Shown here piece by piece: positions 36,161 to 48,510 of a stretch of DNA of 64,000 nucleotides. Position 1 is the stretch's first letter. Each line of letters begins with the position of its first letter. The stretch comes from Breviolum minutum Mf 1.05b.01 (Eukaryota; Sar; Dinophyceae; Suessiales; Symbiodiniaceae), in assembly GCA_000507305.1 (NCBI GenBank), contig DF239906.1, positions 62,001 to 126,000 on the forward strand. Reading direction: 5' to 3'. The notes beneath the pieces were generated by a model. The model saw only the letters and a program-made list of their open reading frames with translations, was not told the origin of the DNA and did not search any database. The position numbers were made by a program, and so were the translations under genes.

Positions 36161-39100
36161 TCATAGCACCTCCAAATGCAGGAGAACACCAAAATGATCA
36201 CTGGGCCAAAGCTTCTCCTGACATAAACATCATAAAACACGATCCAAATCTCGTGGTTTTGAGTTTTTTAGTTTTTTTTTTTCGAAAGTCGTCATAATAG
36301 ATGTGACCCTTTTTGTTGGGGGATACATACGAAAACATCAGTTCCAGTGGAGCGGTTAAGGGATTCCCACCCTTAACGGAGACCTTAGCCTATCTTTTAA
36401 GGGATTCGTGGCATTGCCATTCACACCCGTAGCCTGAACAGGCAAATCCTATGACTTGAAAGGTAGGAAAAAAAGATGATTGCAATGGCTGGAACATATT
36501 GGCTTCATTTCTTTCGGGAAGAAAAAACCATGATTTTTCCTACTGTGTATCTGCTTCTGAAGCTCCCTTTTTTTAATGGGCGCCCAGCATTTCGACCGCA
36601 GAGTAAAGTATATATCCTCAATCTGCTCATCAAGGATTTCAATCGCCGTGGCAGCATAGTTGGACACCTCATGAACCCGTGATCGGATTTTCATGTCTCT
36701 GGCCCACTCGTGCAAATTTGGCAAAAGTTCTTGAAAACACTGCCACGAACCAATTCTTCTGGGAAAATTTTCGCATCTTTCACCAGCCTGAAAAAAAATC
36801 CTGAGATCCGGAGCCACTCCCCTCGCTTGAACCCCCCGCTAAGCACAATACTTGACCATTTCCACTAGTTTAAGTCTATACGAGGGGCTACATGAGAGTA
36901 GCCTAGCCGTAGAATTTTACCCATATACATAGTCTTTACTAGAATCCCCGGATTTACAGGGTTTAGGTAGCCCTAAATCGGATACCCTGTAAATCCTTCT
37001 GAATGAACAATCCTGTAGTTATATTTTGGAAAACAAGACTTCTTCGAATGGGCATTCCATTTTTTTGACGCTTAATAAACTCATCAACCACACAGATCAA
37101 TAGGGACCAATACTTTGCACTTTTCCTGGAACTAAGTTACGTACTCTCCTTGAAACATATATACCCTGCATGAGAGTCCTTTGCCACCATTTTTAAAAGG
37201 TTGGTTTCCGAGCCACCATTATTTTAGTAGGGGTTTATCATCTTCCAAAAGGAACCACCATGTTGACTTCCAGGGTATACCCTTCGTCTCCTTCACTTCC
37301 CCCAAAAAAACTACCGTCTTATGCGGGGGAGGCACTTTGATCCAAAAGCGATCGTAGCGTAACTGCGCACGATTCTTGAAGGCCCAGTCATCCATTTTGG
37401 CCACCATACCTCTGGCGGGAGGAAAATATACCCGTGAGCTGCTGTGGTTGGCAAGCCATGCAAGCCATTAAACTATTCATACTGTTGATGGACAAAATCT
37501 TGCACCACCAAGGATGATAATTATCCCATTATTTACAGGGTTTCATACATCCCAGTTGGTGCAGGCTTTCGTCCATCAACAGTATCATAAGTCCAAGAAT
37601 AACATTTTCTCTCTACAAACCAATTGATGTTCATTGTTTAGAACCCTGAAATCAATCTGGCTGGTTAGAGTCCAAGCTGCTCTTGGACCACTGACCTCTA
37701 TTGGGAATACAATCTGAAGAAGCAACAAGACTTGGATAACATTGGTGCATTGTTGGGGATCAGATGGATCAGCCCTTGGGTTTTTTCAAATGTCAACTTC
37801 TCTATTGTTCAAAGCAATCTTGAGTAATTGAATAATTAATTGTTGCCAAAGGTTTTATTTTTCAGAGCCATCAAACCAATTCACATCCAACATTATAAAG
37901 TAATTACACAGCAAAGAACCATGACAACCAATTGAAACCTTCACTTGATACTCTATTCCTATAAATTTATATATAATTATAAATTTGAGATCATACCTAA
38001 ATCTGAACAGAGTTGCAAAATACACACCTCTGAAGCATGGATGTCCATCCCAAACATTTCCAACTCACCCAGATACCGTTGCGCTCCACATCAAAGGTGT
38101 AGCCTCTCAGTCGGATGCAGCGAACGAAAACATGGTAAAAATTCCAGTGATCCGAAAAAGGACTTTTCTTTTAGAAAAACAACAGGTGTCCTGCCTCATA
38201 TAGACATATATTGCGTATGAATATAGCTTTATATAGATTTGAATTTGAATATTTCTTCATATACAAAACATATCGATCTGTTTGCGATTTGGTTCCAGGG
38301 AGCATTTGCACTCCTGATTCTTGCACAGAAAACCCATCTTCGGATTCCCAAAAAAACATGGCCTTCCTCTCCAGGTCTCAGCAAATGCCAGGCATCCTAA
38401 AGGACTCAAAAGGATTTCAGCATGACGTACTACTCAAGCGTCACCAACGTTGGAGCAGCCAAGAGCTTCAAAATGGAAATGACGATATCTATTTCATTCG
38501 CACGTTCCAGCCAAATGTAATTTGTTTATAACTCTATCAAAAATACACATGCGTTCAAATCAAATCAAAGTGCATAAACCTCATTGACTTAAAGTATTCG
38601 AATTATCCCCACTGGCTCACCGGATGTCCAAATATATACGTAGTCACCTTTTCATCCTTTTCGACCCAGTAATTTTATGTGATCCAGCAGCTCGTTGCAC
38701 CCACAAACAAAGAAACAAATCGGTTGAACTCCCAAGCCATGAAACAATTGGAAAACTAATTTCCTTTAAACAAAAGGATGATTTGCAAGGTGTGTGTTTA
38801 ATACCAGCCAAACAAATACTCCAACAGGGGCAAATGTTGCTCGCTTGTTCAAGGTGAATCCTAACGGTGGGAAAACCTCCCGCCGTTGGACCAGCCGGCT
38901 GTTTAGGTTAGGTTAAGGTTCACCTTAGGTTCTGAACGACAAAAACATGACTTTAAAACATGACATATGTTTCCTTCAAAGGAAATTCATGAATTTCATT
39001 TCTCTGGCACTCTTTTTCGGTTGAATCGGGTCGCCTGGTATATACATTTTTCCATCATCGCTTCAGATCCCGTTTTGGAACTCCCGGGTTGCCCGGGGGG

Positions 39101-42100
39101 ACCTTCCACCCTTTCGGCAGTAGCACTTCACCATCCAATGCATCATTGACGTTGGTATCTCCACCTCGGCTGGAAAACCACATGATTCATGGGTCCCCAT
39201 AGCATCCATATATGGCATATTTTACCATTAAAAAACAATTGTAGGTAAATATACCATATATATGCATGGATGGTATGGGTGATGGTTTAAGATAATATGA
39301 TCCATAGGATCCAGGTATTTTCATACACCTCAAATGCTAAGGGTTCTAACATCCACCACATCATGTTCTCCCGAAAACGACTTTTGAAAAACCCGAAAGT
39401 TTGGACTCTTGAAAGTTTGGAAATTCCTTTTAGGAAACCACCTCTTTTTCAGGTTCAATATTGAACTAATTGGTAGTTGCACACACCCCGTTGAAAAATA
39501 TAATATGATAGTCAAATTGCAGGGAAGGGTAAAAATAAAAAATGATTGAAACCACCACCCAGATAAAGCTTGGCGAAGTACATATGAGAAACGCGTAGAA
39601 AAGCAGGGTGCCGAGTGCCTATGTGTAACTTCATGGACCATAGGTGGGCCTAGGTGGGGCTAGGTGGGCCTAGGTCGGCCCACATGCGCCTAGGTGCTAA
39701 GTACTCTGGACTTCTAAGCGTTACTTCCAAGCGCATAGGACAAAAGGCTTCACTGATGGGTCCTCAATGAGCTTCTCGCTCAGCTGTGTGGTCAGAGCCT
39801 CCTTGCTGGGATCCGGCAGCCAAAACGGAGGCACCGCTACGATTGTAGGTCGTTTGTACCATCCATTGGAACATGGCTGCATGGTAGAAATGAATGGCTC
39901 ATATTGGCCAACTAGCTTTCCGATGAAGGCATAGGTGCAGGCTAAGAGCGGAGATCTGCCTACACCTGTGGCCGTGCTGATTTTCTCACTCTGCGTATAT
40001 TGGCAAAGCCTCTGCTTGGAAACAAAATCGAGGCCGGCATTCTGATCGCTGACTCCCTCGCAGAAAATGGTGTTAGCCAACTCGGATGTAGAGAGAATAC
40101 CCTTTCCTGGGCAAAGGTAAAACAAAATGTGTTTGCAGGAGGCATCAACTGATGAAAAAGTTTTGCGCATGATATGCCCTTGTCTTTTTGTTCTTTCTGG
40201 AATATCCTGATTGCAGCAAGACCATCCTCCCTTTCTTACCCTTTGCAAAATGGATGGCATGAGACAGCGGGCAATGAGAGCAAAACAAAAGTATTATCAG
40301 GACCAGAGCGTCTTTCGTTCAGGAGCAAATTCTCAAGGCCTTTCTTGGTGGCATCCGTGATCAAAGTCCGCTCGAGCTGATCGTTCGCTTCAGTCGTTTC
40401 GACCATATCGCTCTTCCGAGAAGAGGGTGGCAAGCCGCAACAACATGTCTGAGCGCAGCTCACTTGGCTCTTCACCGCCTTGGTGTGAGTGACGGTAGTT
40501 TGCTCATGCTCCAAAAACGAAAGGTTTGTCTGCAAAAGTAACAGCATGGTTTCGCAATGGTAGCCATTCACATCTGAGAGCCTCTGAACGGCTTCTAGCC
40601 AAGGCAGGGGGTTGGACTTGCGAAGGTCCACTTCAATGGGCCCTGCCACATCTTGATAGGATCTGATGTCCGTGGTGATCTTTTTCAAGCAGGCGATAGT
40701 GCTTTCTTTGACCTTAGATTCACTCTCAAGCCCGGTGAAAGCATGATCAGCAATGAGGCTAGAGGAGCTGACCCCCGTGGCCTTTTCACATCCTTCAGGA
40801 GATCATCTTCCACTTTGCGTCGCTTGACATGGGCATCCTGGAACTCGAGGCGCCTGCGAGTGTCATGGTACGTGTTTGTATCAGGACTCTGGGAAGAAAC
40901 TGGCTCTCGTTCTTCGGAAGGAAGCTGATCTTGTGGAGGATGTGGAGTGGCAGCAGGTGTTGCTTGGGCAGGGCTATCTGCGTACACGTTCAAGGCACTT
41001 TTAAGACGACTTCTCCTTTTAAGGCGACTTCTTCTTTTAAGACGACTTCAGTAGCTTTAGTAATGATCGGCTGACCTCGGCTGACCTCGGCCCGCCTCGG
41101 CTGACCTTGACCGGAGGAAATTCGGACACACGACCTCCTGGCACAATGTAGAAAAGGCTCTGCCATCTGAACAATTGACGGCATTATGTCATGAGCTGTC
41201 ATGAGTCATGAGTTAGGGCATGTAACGGCTATGTAAAAGAAAACTAAACACCTACCCTCCCTGAAACTAACATAGCACCTGAAAATGGATTGTTGGAATA
41301 ATTACTTGTCTTTTGGGAAGGACAATTTTCAGGGGATATGTTAGTTTGGGGGAGGGTAGGTGAAAAACAACCAACTTTCAACCTCCGAATCCCTGAAATA
41401 AGGTTCAAGTTTTGTATTTAAAAAAAATGACAAGAAAAAAAAGCAAAACTGATTTAATTTGAGGTGGATGAGCTTACTAAACTCATGTGTGCCAGGGTCT
41501 AAAGTCCTGGTATTGCGGATGGTCATCCCACCTTTAATAGGGAATCCTCATAATGGGAATATAAACCCCTACTATTGGGTTCATGACCATCTCCTATTAT
41601 ATGGTAATATATAATGGGAGTTTAGACCCTGGCACATGTGACTTGAAGCTTCCATTCGTGCAAAAGTATTAGAAAGGCCTCAAGAATATCCCACTATTCC
41701 ACTTTTACTTCTGTCCATTCTGGCATTCTCCCTTGGCACTCTCTCCGGCCCCATGGTCAACATCAACAACAACCACCATGTTCCAATCCCTCAGAGCCCA
41801 TCTCTTAAAAAACAACCCAAGGTGCAAAAAACAGCATCCGAAACGTCTTTGAGGTGACCATCCAGGCTTTCTTGAATTTGCAGGCGCCGTGTCTGGAAAA
41901 TTTGGTCCCACGGTGGCGTTTGCAGGGAGGGAGGGAGGGAGCACCAATCCATTGGGAGCGAAAGAGCGATCCATGAAGAGATGTATAGCCAATCATTGGC
42001 ACAAACAATGCAATGGTGTATTAGTGAGAAATAATTGAAACATACCCATAGCATCCATGTATGGTATTATTTACCTACATGTGCCATATTTTACCATCAA

Positions 42101-45100
42101 AAACCACCAAATGTAGGTAAATATGCCATAGATGGATGGTATGGGATATACGGCATACGGTATACGTATACTGTATACTAGTATAATGCCGCTGTTTTCG
42201 GTACACTTGATCTTCCCGAATGCGAAGATCTTACTCGTGGAAACTAAAGAGACATTAGGAGCAAATGGAATCATCATATTTCAATGTTTCACCCACCCAA
42301 AGAAACAATTCCAACGACGCAGGTATTCCATATCCCCACTTCCTCTATAGCTTTGGATTCCATCATCACGACAAAATCCAGCAAAATCTATGCAAATCCC
42401 AGCGAACATGTGTGCAAATCTCGAGAATTGTTATACGCTTTATGGTCATATTGAACATCATTCTGCTATATCTTCTTCGTCCTCTTTGGTGGTAGTACAG
42501 TCAGTTGACGGTAGGAGTTTGACAAATTGGAGGGACTCCCTACTACACTACCTTTTGGGGGTTCACGTGATGCCACCAAACAAACATGTATAAATACACA
42601 GTACATCTGACTAAACATTTCAAGGATTCGGGAACGTGGTCCGAACCATCTTCTGATCCAACAAGTTTGTTTTTTGTTTCAACTGTGGAAATCAATACTG
42701 CTACAATATCAGGAGGTAGTTATCATCTTATCTACTTGGTGGTTTCAACCCATTTCAAAAACATTAGTCAAATCCGGTTCATTTCCCCAAGGATCGGGGT
42801 AGAAATAAAATTATTTGAAGTTTCACCATCTAGCAAATTATTCCTAAACCTGACTTTTTGCGGGCATTTTGAGGAGATTCCCTTACCTTTCACCATCATT
42901 TGGGGGGTGTTGTCGTTTCCAGTTATCTACCTCATCCCACTTTTAATAGGAAATCCTTATATTGGGTATGTAAACCCCACCCTATGCTCATCCCCAACCT
43001 ATCTAACTCATCCGACGTCTTTCCCAGCCTTGTATTCATCCAATGACTCCAAATGTGATGTTGCAAAGACCAAGGGTGGCAAGTCCTCCGGCTTCACCTA
43101 AAGTTTCCCCACAAAAAAACGACAAAAACGACTCACAACTTGCGGGCCATTTGTGGGTTTTTTTTAGGGACATGTTTTCGGAGCAGTATCCAAGAAAATT
43201 ACAACACACACTGAAAATCGCACACCCCAGGCAATCCCCCTGGCCAACTATGAAAGGAAGCATAATTGGCTCACAATATGCTTACTTTCCAGAAAACCAG
43301 TATATTTCAAACAATAAGCTATGATGGTAGGGGATATTTTCTGTTTACCTGGAGGGTAATATTGTAGTAACACATCCAGCTTGATTTATAAGGGTTTCTG
43401 ATACATACCCAATTGCAGCGTCCTAATCGTTTGGCTAAAACGGTGAAACCCTTGTTGACGTGTATCAAAACGCTCGGCCCAAGGGTTGGGGTTCTTGCCT
43501 CCTAACAGGCCGAAAAAAACGCCGAAAGACGACCCATCCAACAGCTTGAGCTTGTAATTCTCGCTCCCGTATTTCATAGGCAAGATGCAGTCACTGTCAA
43601 CAGGTCTCTTCCCATTCTGCTTGCCTGAAAGGCAAGGATTGAAGGAACCACTGATTTTGTATGATTTGGGACAATGCTGTTCTAGTATGTCACGGAAGTT
43701 GTTACTGAAAATGGTTTGGAATTGGGTTGTCACAACACACATAAATCATACTCGGGTTGCCAAGTATTCACACAAAAAACATAGGACATTCTAGTCGATT
43801 TTGCAGAGATTCCGGTGTTCACCAGCCTGTTGGGATCTTTTTTAAGAATGAACCCCCGCGACGATAAACTCATGGGATTCTGAATCAACAACCTAAATAA
43901 AATTGGTACGAGCTCGCTTGTATGAACCATCAACCAGTCATCGTGGGACAATCGCGTTGAAGGCCATAGACATGTATCATGATATCTTGGAACTGAGCTA
44001 CCCATCAATCAATGTCGCACCCTTGGACGATTGGAGACAAAGAAGATGTGACCCTTGTTGGAGGTATCCATGGCATTTGTTCCTTAAATATTCCTGATAC
44101 TTCACATAGATAGTTTGTATATGTTGATATAGATGACTAAAGTATTCTCTGTGAAGAGTAGCCACATGTTGCGCTTTGAACCTGGGGGATGGAAACAACT
44201 CTTGTAACTGACCTTGCCAATTGGCACTGGCTATGCTAGTTTCAAGCTTCCAGGAAGCAAGGTTGATTCCAAATATGAGGATGTCAAATACTGTGGATCT
44301 TAGCACCCCTCGCAGCGGGCCCCTTGAAAATAGGGCTCAATGTTGAACCATATTCATGTCTCATCATATTGGAACTGTATCATTCTGATTCTATTTGATC
44401 ATCCTTGTCAAATATTACAACTCTGACCTTCCCTGATACTAACATAGCACCCGCCAGGAAGCACCCCTTCTCTATTCTTATCTTGTTTGTTGCCACTGGA
44501 ATTTCAATGAAACATCCGGGGGGACCGACCTTGAAAGGAAAGCGCTCAAAGGTCTTCACAATGCTACAGTTGCGGCTGCCAATCATGGTGTAGTAGCGCT
44601 GCCTGAAACACATCCAGGGATGTCGGGTTGTCGCTGCGAAGCATGCTGAAAAAACACCAGAAATCTTCCCGCACCAGCTGGATGTGCCCGGTGTGTTTTG
44701 ATGGTGATTCGGAATCCACCTAACCTGATCTATCTTCCAAAATCTTTCAAATGCATTTTCAGGAGGGGGGGTCCCAACACCTACTCACAAGGCATTTGGA
44801 AGACTAGGGCAACTTGATTTATGAAGACCTGTCACGCTGACTGACGCAAACACTGCAGAAACGTTTCAAAACCTCAATGCCAAATAGATTTCTCGACAAT
44901 CTAACGGTGCTACTCTGAACCATGAGTTCCCTTCCACACCGTTTCAGTTTTCTCATTCTCTATGCAATTTTCTTCTAGAAAACAACCCAAAATGCGTTTC
45001 ATTGCAAAAGGAATCGCTGGTCAAAAACCATTAGATCTGAGTACATTTTTGCAGGATATAACATAATACAATCAACATCAACCAACAAACATCAGTGATC

Positions 45101-47414
45101 AAAGGGGATCTCAACATGATTTCCCGCGTACGCTGCTTTTTGTGGCAATGTATTGCAGACATATTGTTGCAACTTGGCTGCAGTGATAGTGGCCTTGATC
45201 GTGAAATTGCACCCTAGATTTTCAAGAGACTATACTGGGTCGTTGGAAGTTTTGTTGGTGCTAACTGCCCAGCTGTGTCAGCTTAGTAGCCTTTCGCATC
45301 CTTTTCGCACATGTTTCCATGTTTTTGATGTGCAACTGGGGAGACTCTGCACAATATCACCCTCTCATGATACTCAGCAACAATCTAATGTCAAAAACGG
45401 TGTTTCAGAAAGCCAAAATGATTCACTCTTCATTTTCCGGCCGGAAACACATTATTTGAAAACAGGTCACATCATCCAGTGACTCCTTGCAGGGAAGAGT
45501 CATCGACTGTCCCCAGGCCTCGGCGCATCGGACCAGCTAAAAGGCTTGATGGACTCGTGTTGAGCTAGTAGGCTCCAATGATCCGACGTCATCTCCTTAG
45601 GTGAAAAGCACGTGGTTTCTGTCGAAGGGTGCATGGCTTTTCACAGCCATAACTCACAGCTATAGTCAACCTACCCAACCCCCCGTGAGGTAAGGTACCC
45701 GCCACCCCCAGAAAGAAGGCCTTATTATAGGGCTATTAACTGTTGGTTTCCCTTAATGAGGCCTGAAAAAAATTCCTGAAAGCGGCACCTATAGGGGTAG
45801 GTCAACCAGCCAGCCAGGTACCCAATTGCGTGTATGGGGGTTATCCAAAATATAGTGGTACCCCAAGGGACCATGGGTAAACATTTTTTTTACTGTGGTT
45901 GTGAAGGTCTATGATTCTTGGTGTCATCCACTCCATATACTTAGCAAACAAGGTCAAACTTCAGCTACAGAATGCCAAAAATCCAACATCTTTAGCCTTA
46001 GTGGGTCATCCATGAAAATTCGAACTACATAAACCCACACCGGGACCTCCAGACATAGGGGCCGAAAGGTCTGCCAAGTGTATGAACCATGGTGTATCAT
46101 TACTAAGTGGGATGATCCATGCAGACACAAACAGCGTGTTTCTTTGGCTCAAAATCACTAGTCTCCAAAAATTGGACTAACACGTGACCAATGTTTGCAG
46201 TCTTTCCACCCCGAATCAAACTGGGAATTACAATTACCCGAACCCCTCCCTCCTTATCAATCTACACATTTATTGCCCCATCTTTCCGGTGGCAATTCCC
46301 CATGAAGTCTAATAGAAAACACTTAACTTTTAAGTGTTGACTTCAAATTACCGAAGATCATCTCCCGAAGTTGTTTTTTTTGCGGGGTAGCGTTTTTGTT
46401 TAAAATCTCGACACATTTTTGTTGGTTGGTTTCCTTCCCCATTTCAGGCGCCTGAAGGGCAATCAAGTCTGGTTCAACGCGAGCAATGATGTTACCAATG
46501 GCCTTGGTTCTGAAACAAGACCCATGGAAAGCTGGTCCCAGTGGTCACATTGGTGGCTTGAAACTTCGGTTGTTAAGGTGGCTATTTAATAGAAAAACAC
46601 AAACGACTACTTGAAATTTAGGAAAAACATATGGGGGTTTCCTAAAATGGTGGTACCCCTAAAACACCCCAAAATGATCATTTTTAGTAGGAACACCCAT
46701 GGTTGTTGGGTACCGCCATTTTAGGAAACCCCCATATAACATATTTGTTGCATTCTTTCCTTGATCTTCCAAGGAGAAGCAGTTTCTGAATCTCACTAAA
46801 ACCATTCACGTCACCTTGATGAATTTATGATGTGTCGGCATCTTCGGGAGTCAACAGGGATTCACCATAATTTTGCAGAAGTATCTTCTAAATGTAGATG
46901 ATACATTATGAAACCCAAACCAAAAATGCAAATCACAAATATGAATTGAAGTCACGTTTTCCTTTAAAACCATCACAGCTTTCTCTTTTTTCTCTCTATA
47001 GCTATTAAAACACTGACATCCTAAGTTCTCCAACTTGAAGCGAAATCCACATCTTTCCACAAGTTGGCCTCTACGGTCGAAATCCTTGGAATGTTGAAAA
47101 CCTCAAGATTTGATGGTGCATCGTCGTTGAAAAGGTGTTGTGAACTTTTCACAAGGCATCCAAATGTACAAAGATTTCCAGGAACATGCCCTCCATATCT
47201 GTATAATATATATGTATAAATAATCATACGTATACACATATTTGAAGAAACATATCATTCATAACATACACATACATATATGATAGACTCACCCACTTGT
47301 CCCCACAAACTATGGACATGTTTCATCACCCTCCAATTCCTTCACCAACACATATATAAATAAACATCTATAAATAAACATCTATAAATACAGTCAGTAA
47401 CACAAAAGGCCTTA

Positions 47415-47473
<59 letters not shown>

Positions 47474-47615
47474 GCAACAGCAACAGCAACAACAACAACA
47501 ACAACCACGTCTTGTCTTTTGCAATCACAACAAATTGGCAAAACACCTGCATCCGCTTCTCCATCTCGTGGGGATGAAACCAGATGTTGAAAGTTAAGAG
47601 CCGCAGCGCCACCAT
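36161..47615 (-). CDS. TDP2-like endonuclease/exonuclease/phosphatase, 13 exons
   Basis: Exons: 47615-47551, 46509-46452, 45595-45512, 44598-44530, 43624-43589, 43097-43017, 41892-41826, 39164-39103, 38396-38363, 38103-38077, 37409-37315, 36667-36617 and 36217-36161 (TGA). Phases match at every junction, giving about 261 codons. In order it shows the EEP/TDP2 motifs LLTFNIWF, PDLIALQE, RYYTMIG, MGRDLL, FATSHLESL, CGDTN, GYTFD, LRYDRF and PSDHFG. The catalytic Asn, Glu, Asp/Asn of GDTN and Asp/His of SDH are all present. TDP2 hydrolyses 5'-phosphotyrosyl bonds left by topoisomerase II; other EEP members cleave phosphodiesters, and the TDP2 assignment rests on TSHLES and GDTN. No N-terminal UBA or targeting region was seen. 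Introns start GT five times, GC five times and GA twice. The ATG at 47615 is the first Met in frame; an upstream exon is possible. Confidence 0.85.
37480..37584. mobile_element. Family D palindromic element
   Basis: TACTGTTGATGGACAAAATC opposite TTTCGTCCATCAACAGTA; in intron 10 of the TDP2-like gene. Confidence 0.8.
39195..39279. mobile_element. Family C palindromic element
   Basis: CCCATAGCATCCATATATGG opposite ATGCATGGATGGTATGGG; in intron 7, ending 31 bp before the exon carrying GDTN. Confidence 0.7.
39470..39559. mobile_element. Family E palindromic element, diverged
   Basis: GGTAGTTGCACACACCCCGT opposite ATGATTGAAACCACCACCC. Confidence 0.5.
39640..39700. repeat. tandem TAGGTGGGCC repeat
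   Basis: Four to five copies of a 10-bp unit (TAGGTGGGCC/TAGGTGGGGC/TAGGTCGGCC), just downstream of the intronless ORF's stop codon. Confidence 0.75.
39721..40993 (-). pseudogene. intronless ORF with frameshifts, nested in an intron
   Basis: About 1.27 kb of protein-like sequence on the minus strand inside intron 7 of the TDP2-like gene. It is read in three overlapping frames: 40993-40685 (basic, with RRRLEFQDAHVKRRKVEDDL), 40688-40236 (LRKSNPLPWLEAVQRLSDVN) and 40260-39721 (ending KPFVLCAWK, stop). The first break is near a run of G at about 40765, and coding quality continues into the next frame on both sides. The second break lies in 40236-40300. No family is recognised. Being intronless inside a genome of tiny exons suggests a retrocopy or a recent insertion. 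Assembly or sequencing error is the main alternative to true frameshifts. Confidence 0.55.
41006..41056. repeat. 18-bp tandem repeat, three copies
   Basis: Units of TTTTAAGACGACTTCTYY, which on the minus strand read as repeated (E)VVLKEEVALKG residues just upstream of the nested ORF. Another short tandem (CTCGGCTGAC units) follows at 41073-41105. Confidence 0.7.
41252..41359. mobile_element. Family A palindromic element
   Basis: CTACCCTCCCTGAAACTAAC opposite TATGTTAGTTTGGGGGAGGG; inner CACCTGAAAATGGATTGTTG. In intron 7. Confidence 0.8.
41484..41630. mobile_element. Family J inverted element
   Basis: Outer arms CATGTGTGCCAGGGTCTAAA and TTTAGACCCTGGCACATG; inside, GGGAATCCTCATAATGGGAA and TATTATATGGTAATATATAA form a second, weaker palindrome. 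Confidence 0.6.
42045..42145. mobile_element. Family C palindromic element
   Basis: CCCATAGCATCCATGTATGG opposite CCATAGATGGATGGTATGGG; inner ATTTTACCATCAAAAACCAC. Confidence 0.8.
42735..42834. mobile_element. Family E palindromic element
   Basis: TTGGTGGTTTCAACCCATTT opposite TTTGAAGTTTCACCATC; centre TTCATTTCCCCAAGG. In intron 6. Confidence 0.6.
44427..44462. mobile_element. Family A fragment (left arm)
   Basis: ACCTTCCCTGATACTAACAT and AGCACC, matching the A left arm; no right arm found. In intron 4. Confidence 0.4.
45600..46440. other. intron 2 of the TDP2-like gene
   Basis: No exon or RNA seen. It contains a half family B arm at about 45835-45880 (TATGGGGGTTATCCAAAATA) and otherwise unremarkable sequence. 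Confidence 0.4.
46629..46737. mobile_element. Family B' palindromic element
   Basis: ATATGGGGGTTTCCTAAAAT opposite ATTTTAGGAAACCCCCATAT, perfect over at least 20 bp. In intron 1 of the TDP2-like gene. Confidence 0.85.
47416..47506. repeat. (CAA)n microsatellite with CAG interruptions
   Basis: About 29 units including three CAG. It lies about 45 bp downstream of the first TDP2 exon, in intron 1. The poly-L/poly-C frames are artefacts. Confidence 0.95.
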
Positions 47616-48009
47616 GGCGCTAACGGCGTTCACCGGCCCAGGGGTGAAAACCCTGATTTTTCGTTCGCAGTTACTGTGGTATTTGGAAAACAAACAACAA
47701 ACCATTAAATGCAAGTTCAACATGATATGAATATTAGCAAATCATGCAAAACACTAAACACAATGCTTTCCAGAAAAGAAAGAAACATGAAGAGTCCAGT
47801 CATTCATGGCTCCTTGTTGATATTCTATGAGCCTCCAAGACTGGATCATTTAGGGGTCTTGTTGGATCTAGATGACATCACATTTAATCATGTGCAAGTG
47901 TTCTGACTCTGATGGTTTATTGGGAAGTCTTGACTTGAGAAGCACGAGGAAAAGCTGGGGAACTATGAATCCATCAAAGTGCTAAGAATGTTGATGTATA
48001 TATGATATG

Positions 48010-48128
48010 TATATATATATATACCTAGAGCCCACATGACCTCTATTTTGGAAGTTCAACCCTCCAAACCAACCCCTTTTCCAATCACAACCAGGGTCAG
48101 GGGGGTTCTAGGTATTTTGAATATATAC
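48010..48128. mobile_element. Family K inverted element
   Basis: ATATATACCTAGAGCCCACA opposite GGGGTTCTAGGTATTTTGAA, with a GGAAGTTCAACCCTCC core. A second copy lies at 59239. Confidence 0.55.
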
Positions 48129-48510
48129 ATGAAATAATCACACATGGCGCAAATGTGTCACGTTTCCTACTCAAAAGAAATAAATCAAGCCTCCTTGGAG
48201 TTGGAAGAATATATTTTGCTCATGGTTCCATCACACGGAGATAAGGCACCGGCCCAACATAGAGGCACGCATCATCCTGGGTATACAAAAAAAACAACAA
48301 CTTCAAAATGACCTTAACATTGCCATATTGCAAACCAAGGAATAGTCAATAGTCTTCATTACTCGGAACTGCTGAAACATATTCAAACAAGTCAAATCTA
48401 TTGACTATAATCCAGGATGCAACTTTGAAACATGGTGGATGTAGCAAAATTGCACATGTAAAGTTGGAACCTAGAATTAAGTCATCTGCTGGTGAAGCTT
48501 CTGCTCTTCT

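Noticed and set aside
36670-36800. Open frame AGERCENFPRRIGSW after a CAG acceptor
   Set aside because: Same frame as exon 12 and phase-compatible, but EEP family alignment has no room for about 40 residues here. A possible extension of exon 12.
42586-43101. 171-codon plus-strand ORF
   Set aside because: It runs through a family E palindrome and antisense to the TSHLES exon of the TDP2-like gene.
43386-43742. 118-codon minus-strand ORF in the TDP2-like region
   Set aside because: Protein-like, but the phase and the motif MGRDLL place the true exon in a different frame at 43589-43624. It might still be an alternative product.
44060-44215. Minus-strand ORF rich in H, Y and Q between TDP2 exons 4 and 5
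   Set aside because: Exons 4 and 5 join in phase 0 without it, and inserting it would interrupt the FPFK-ASRMGRD motif.
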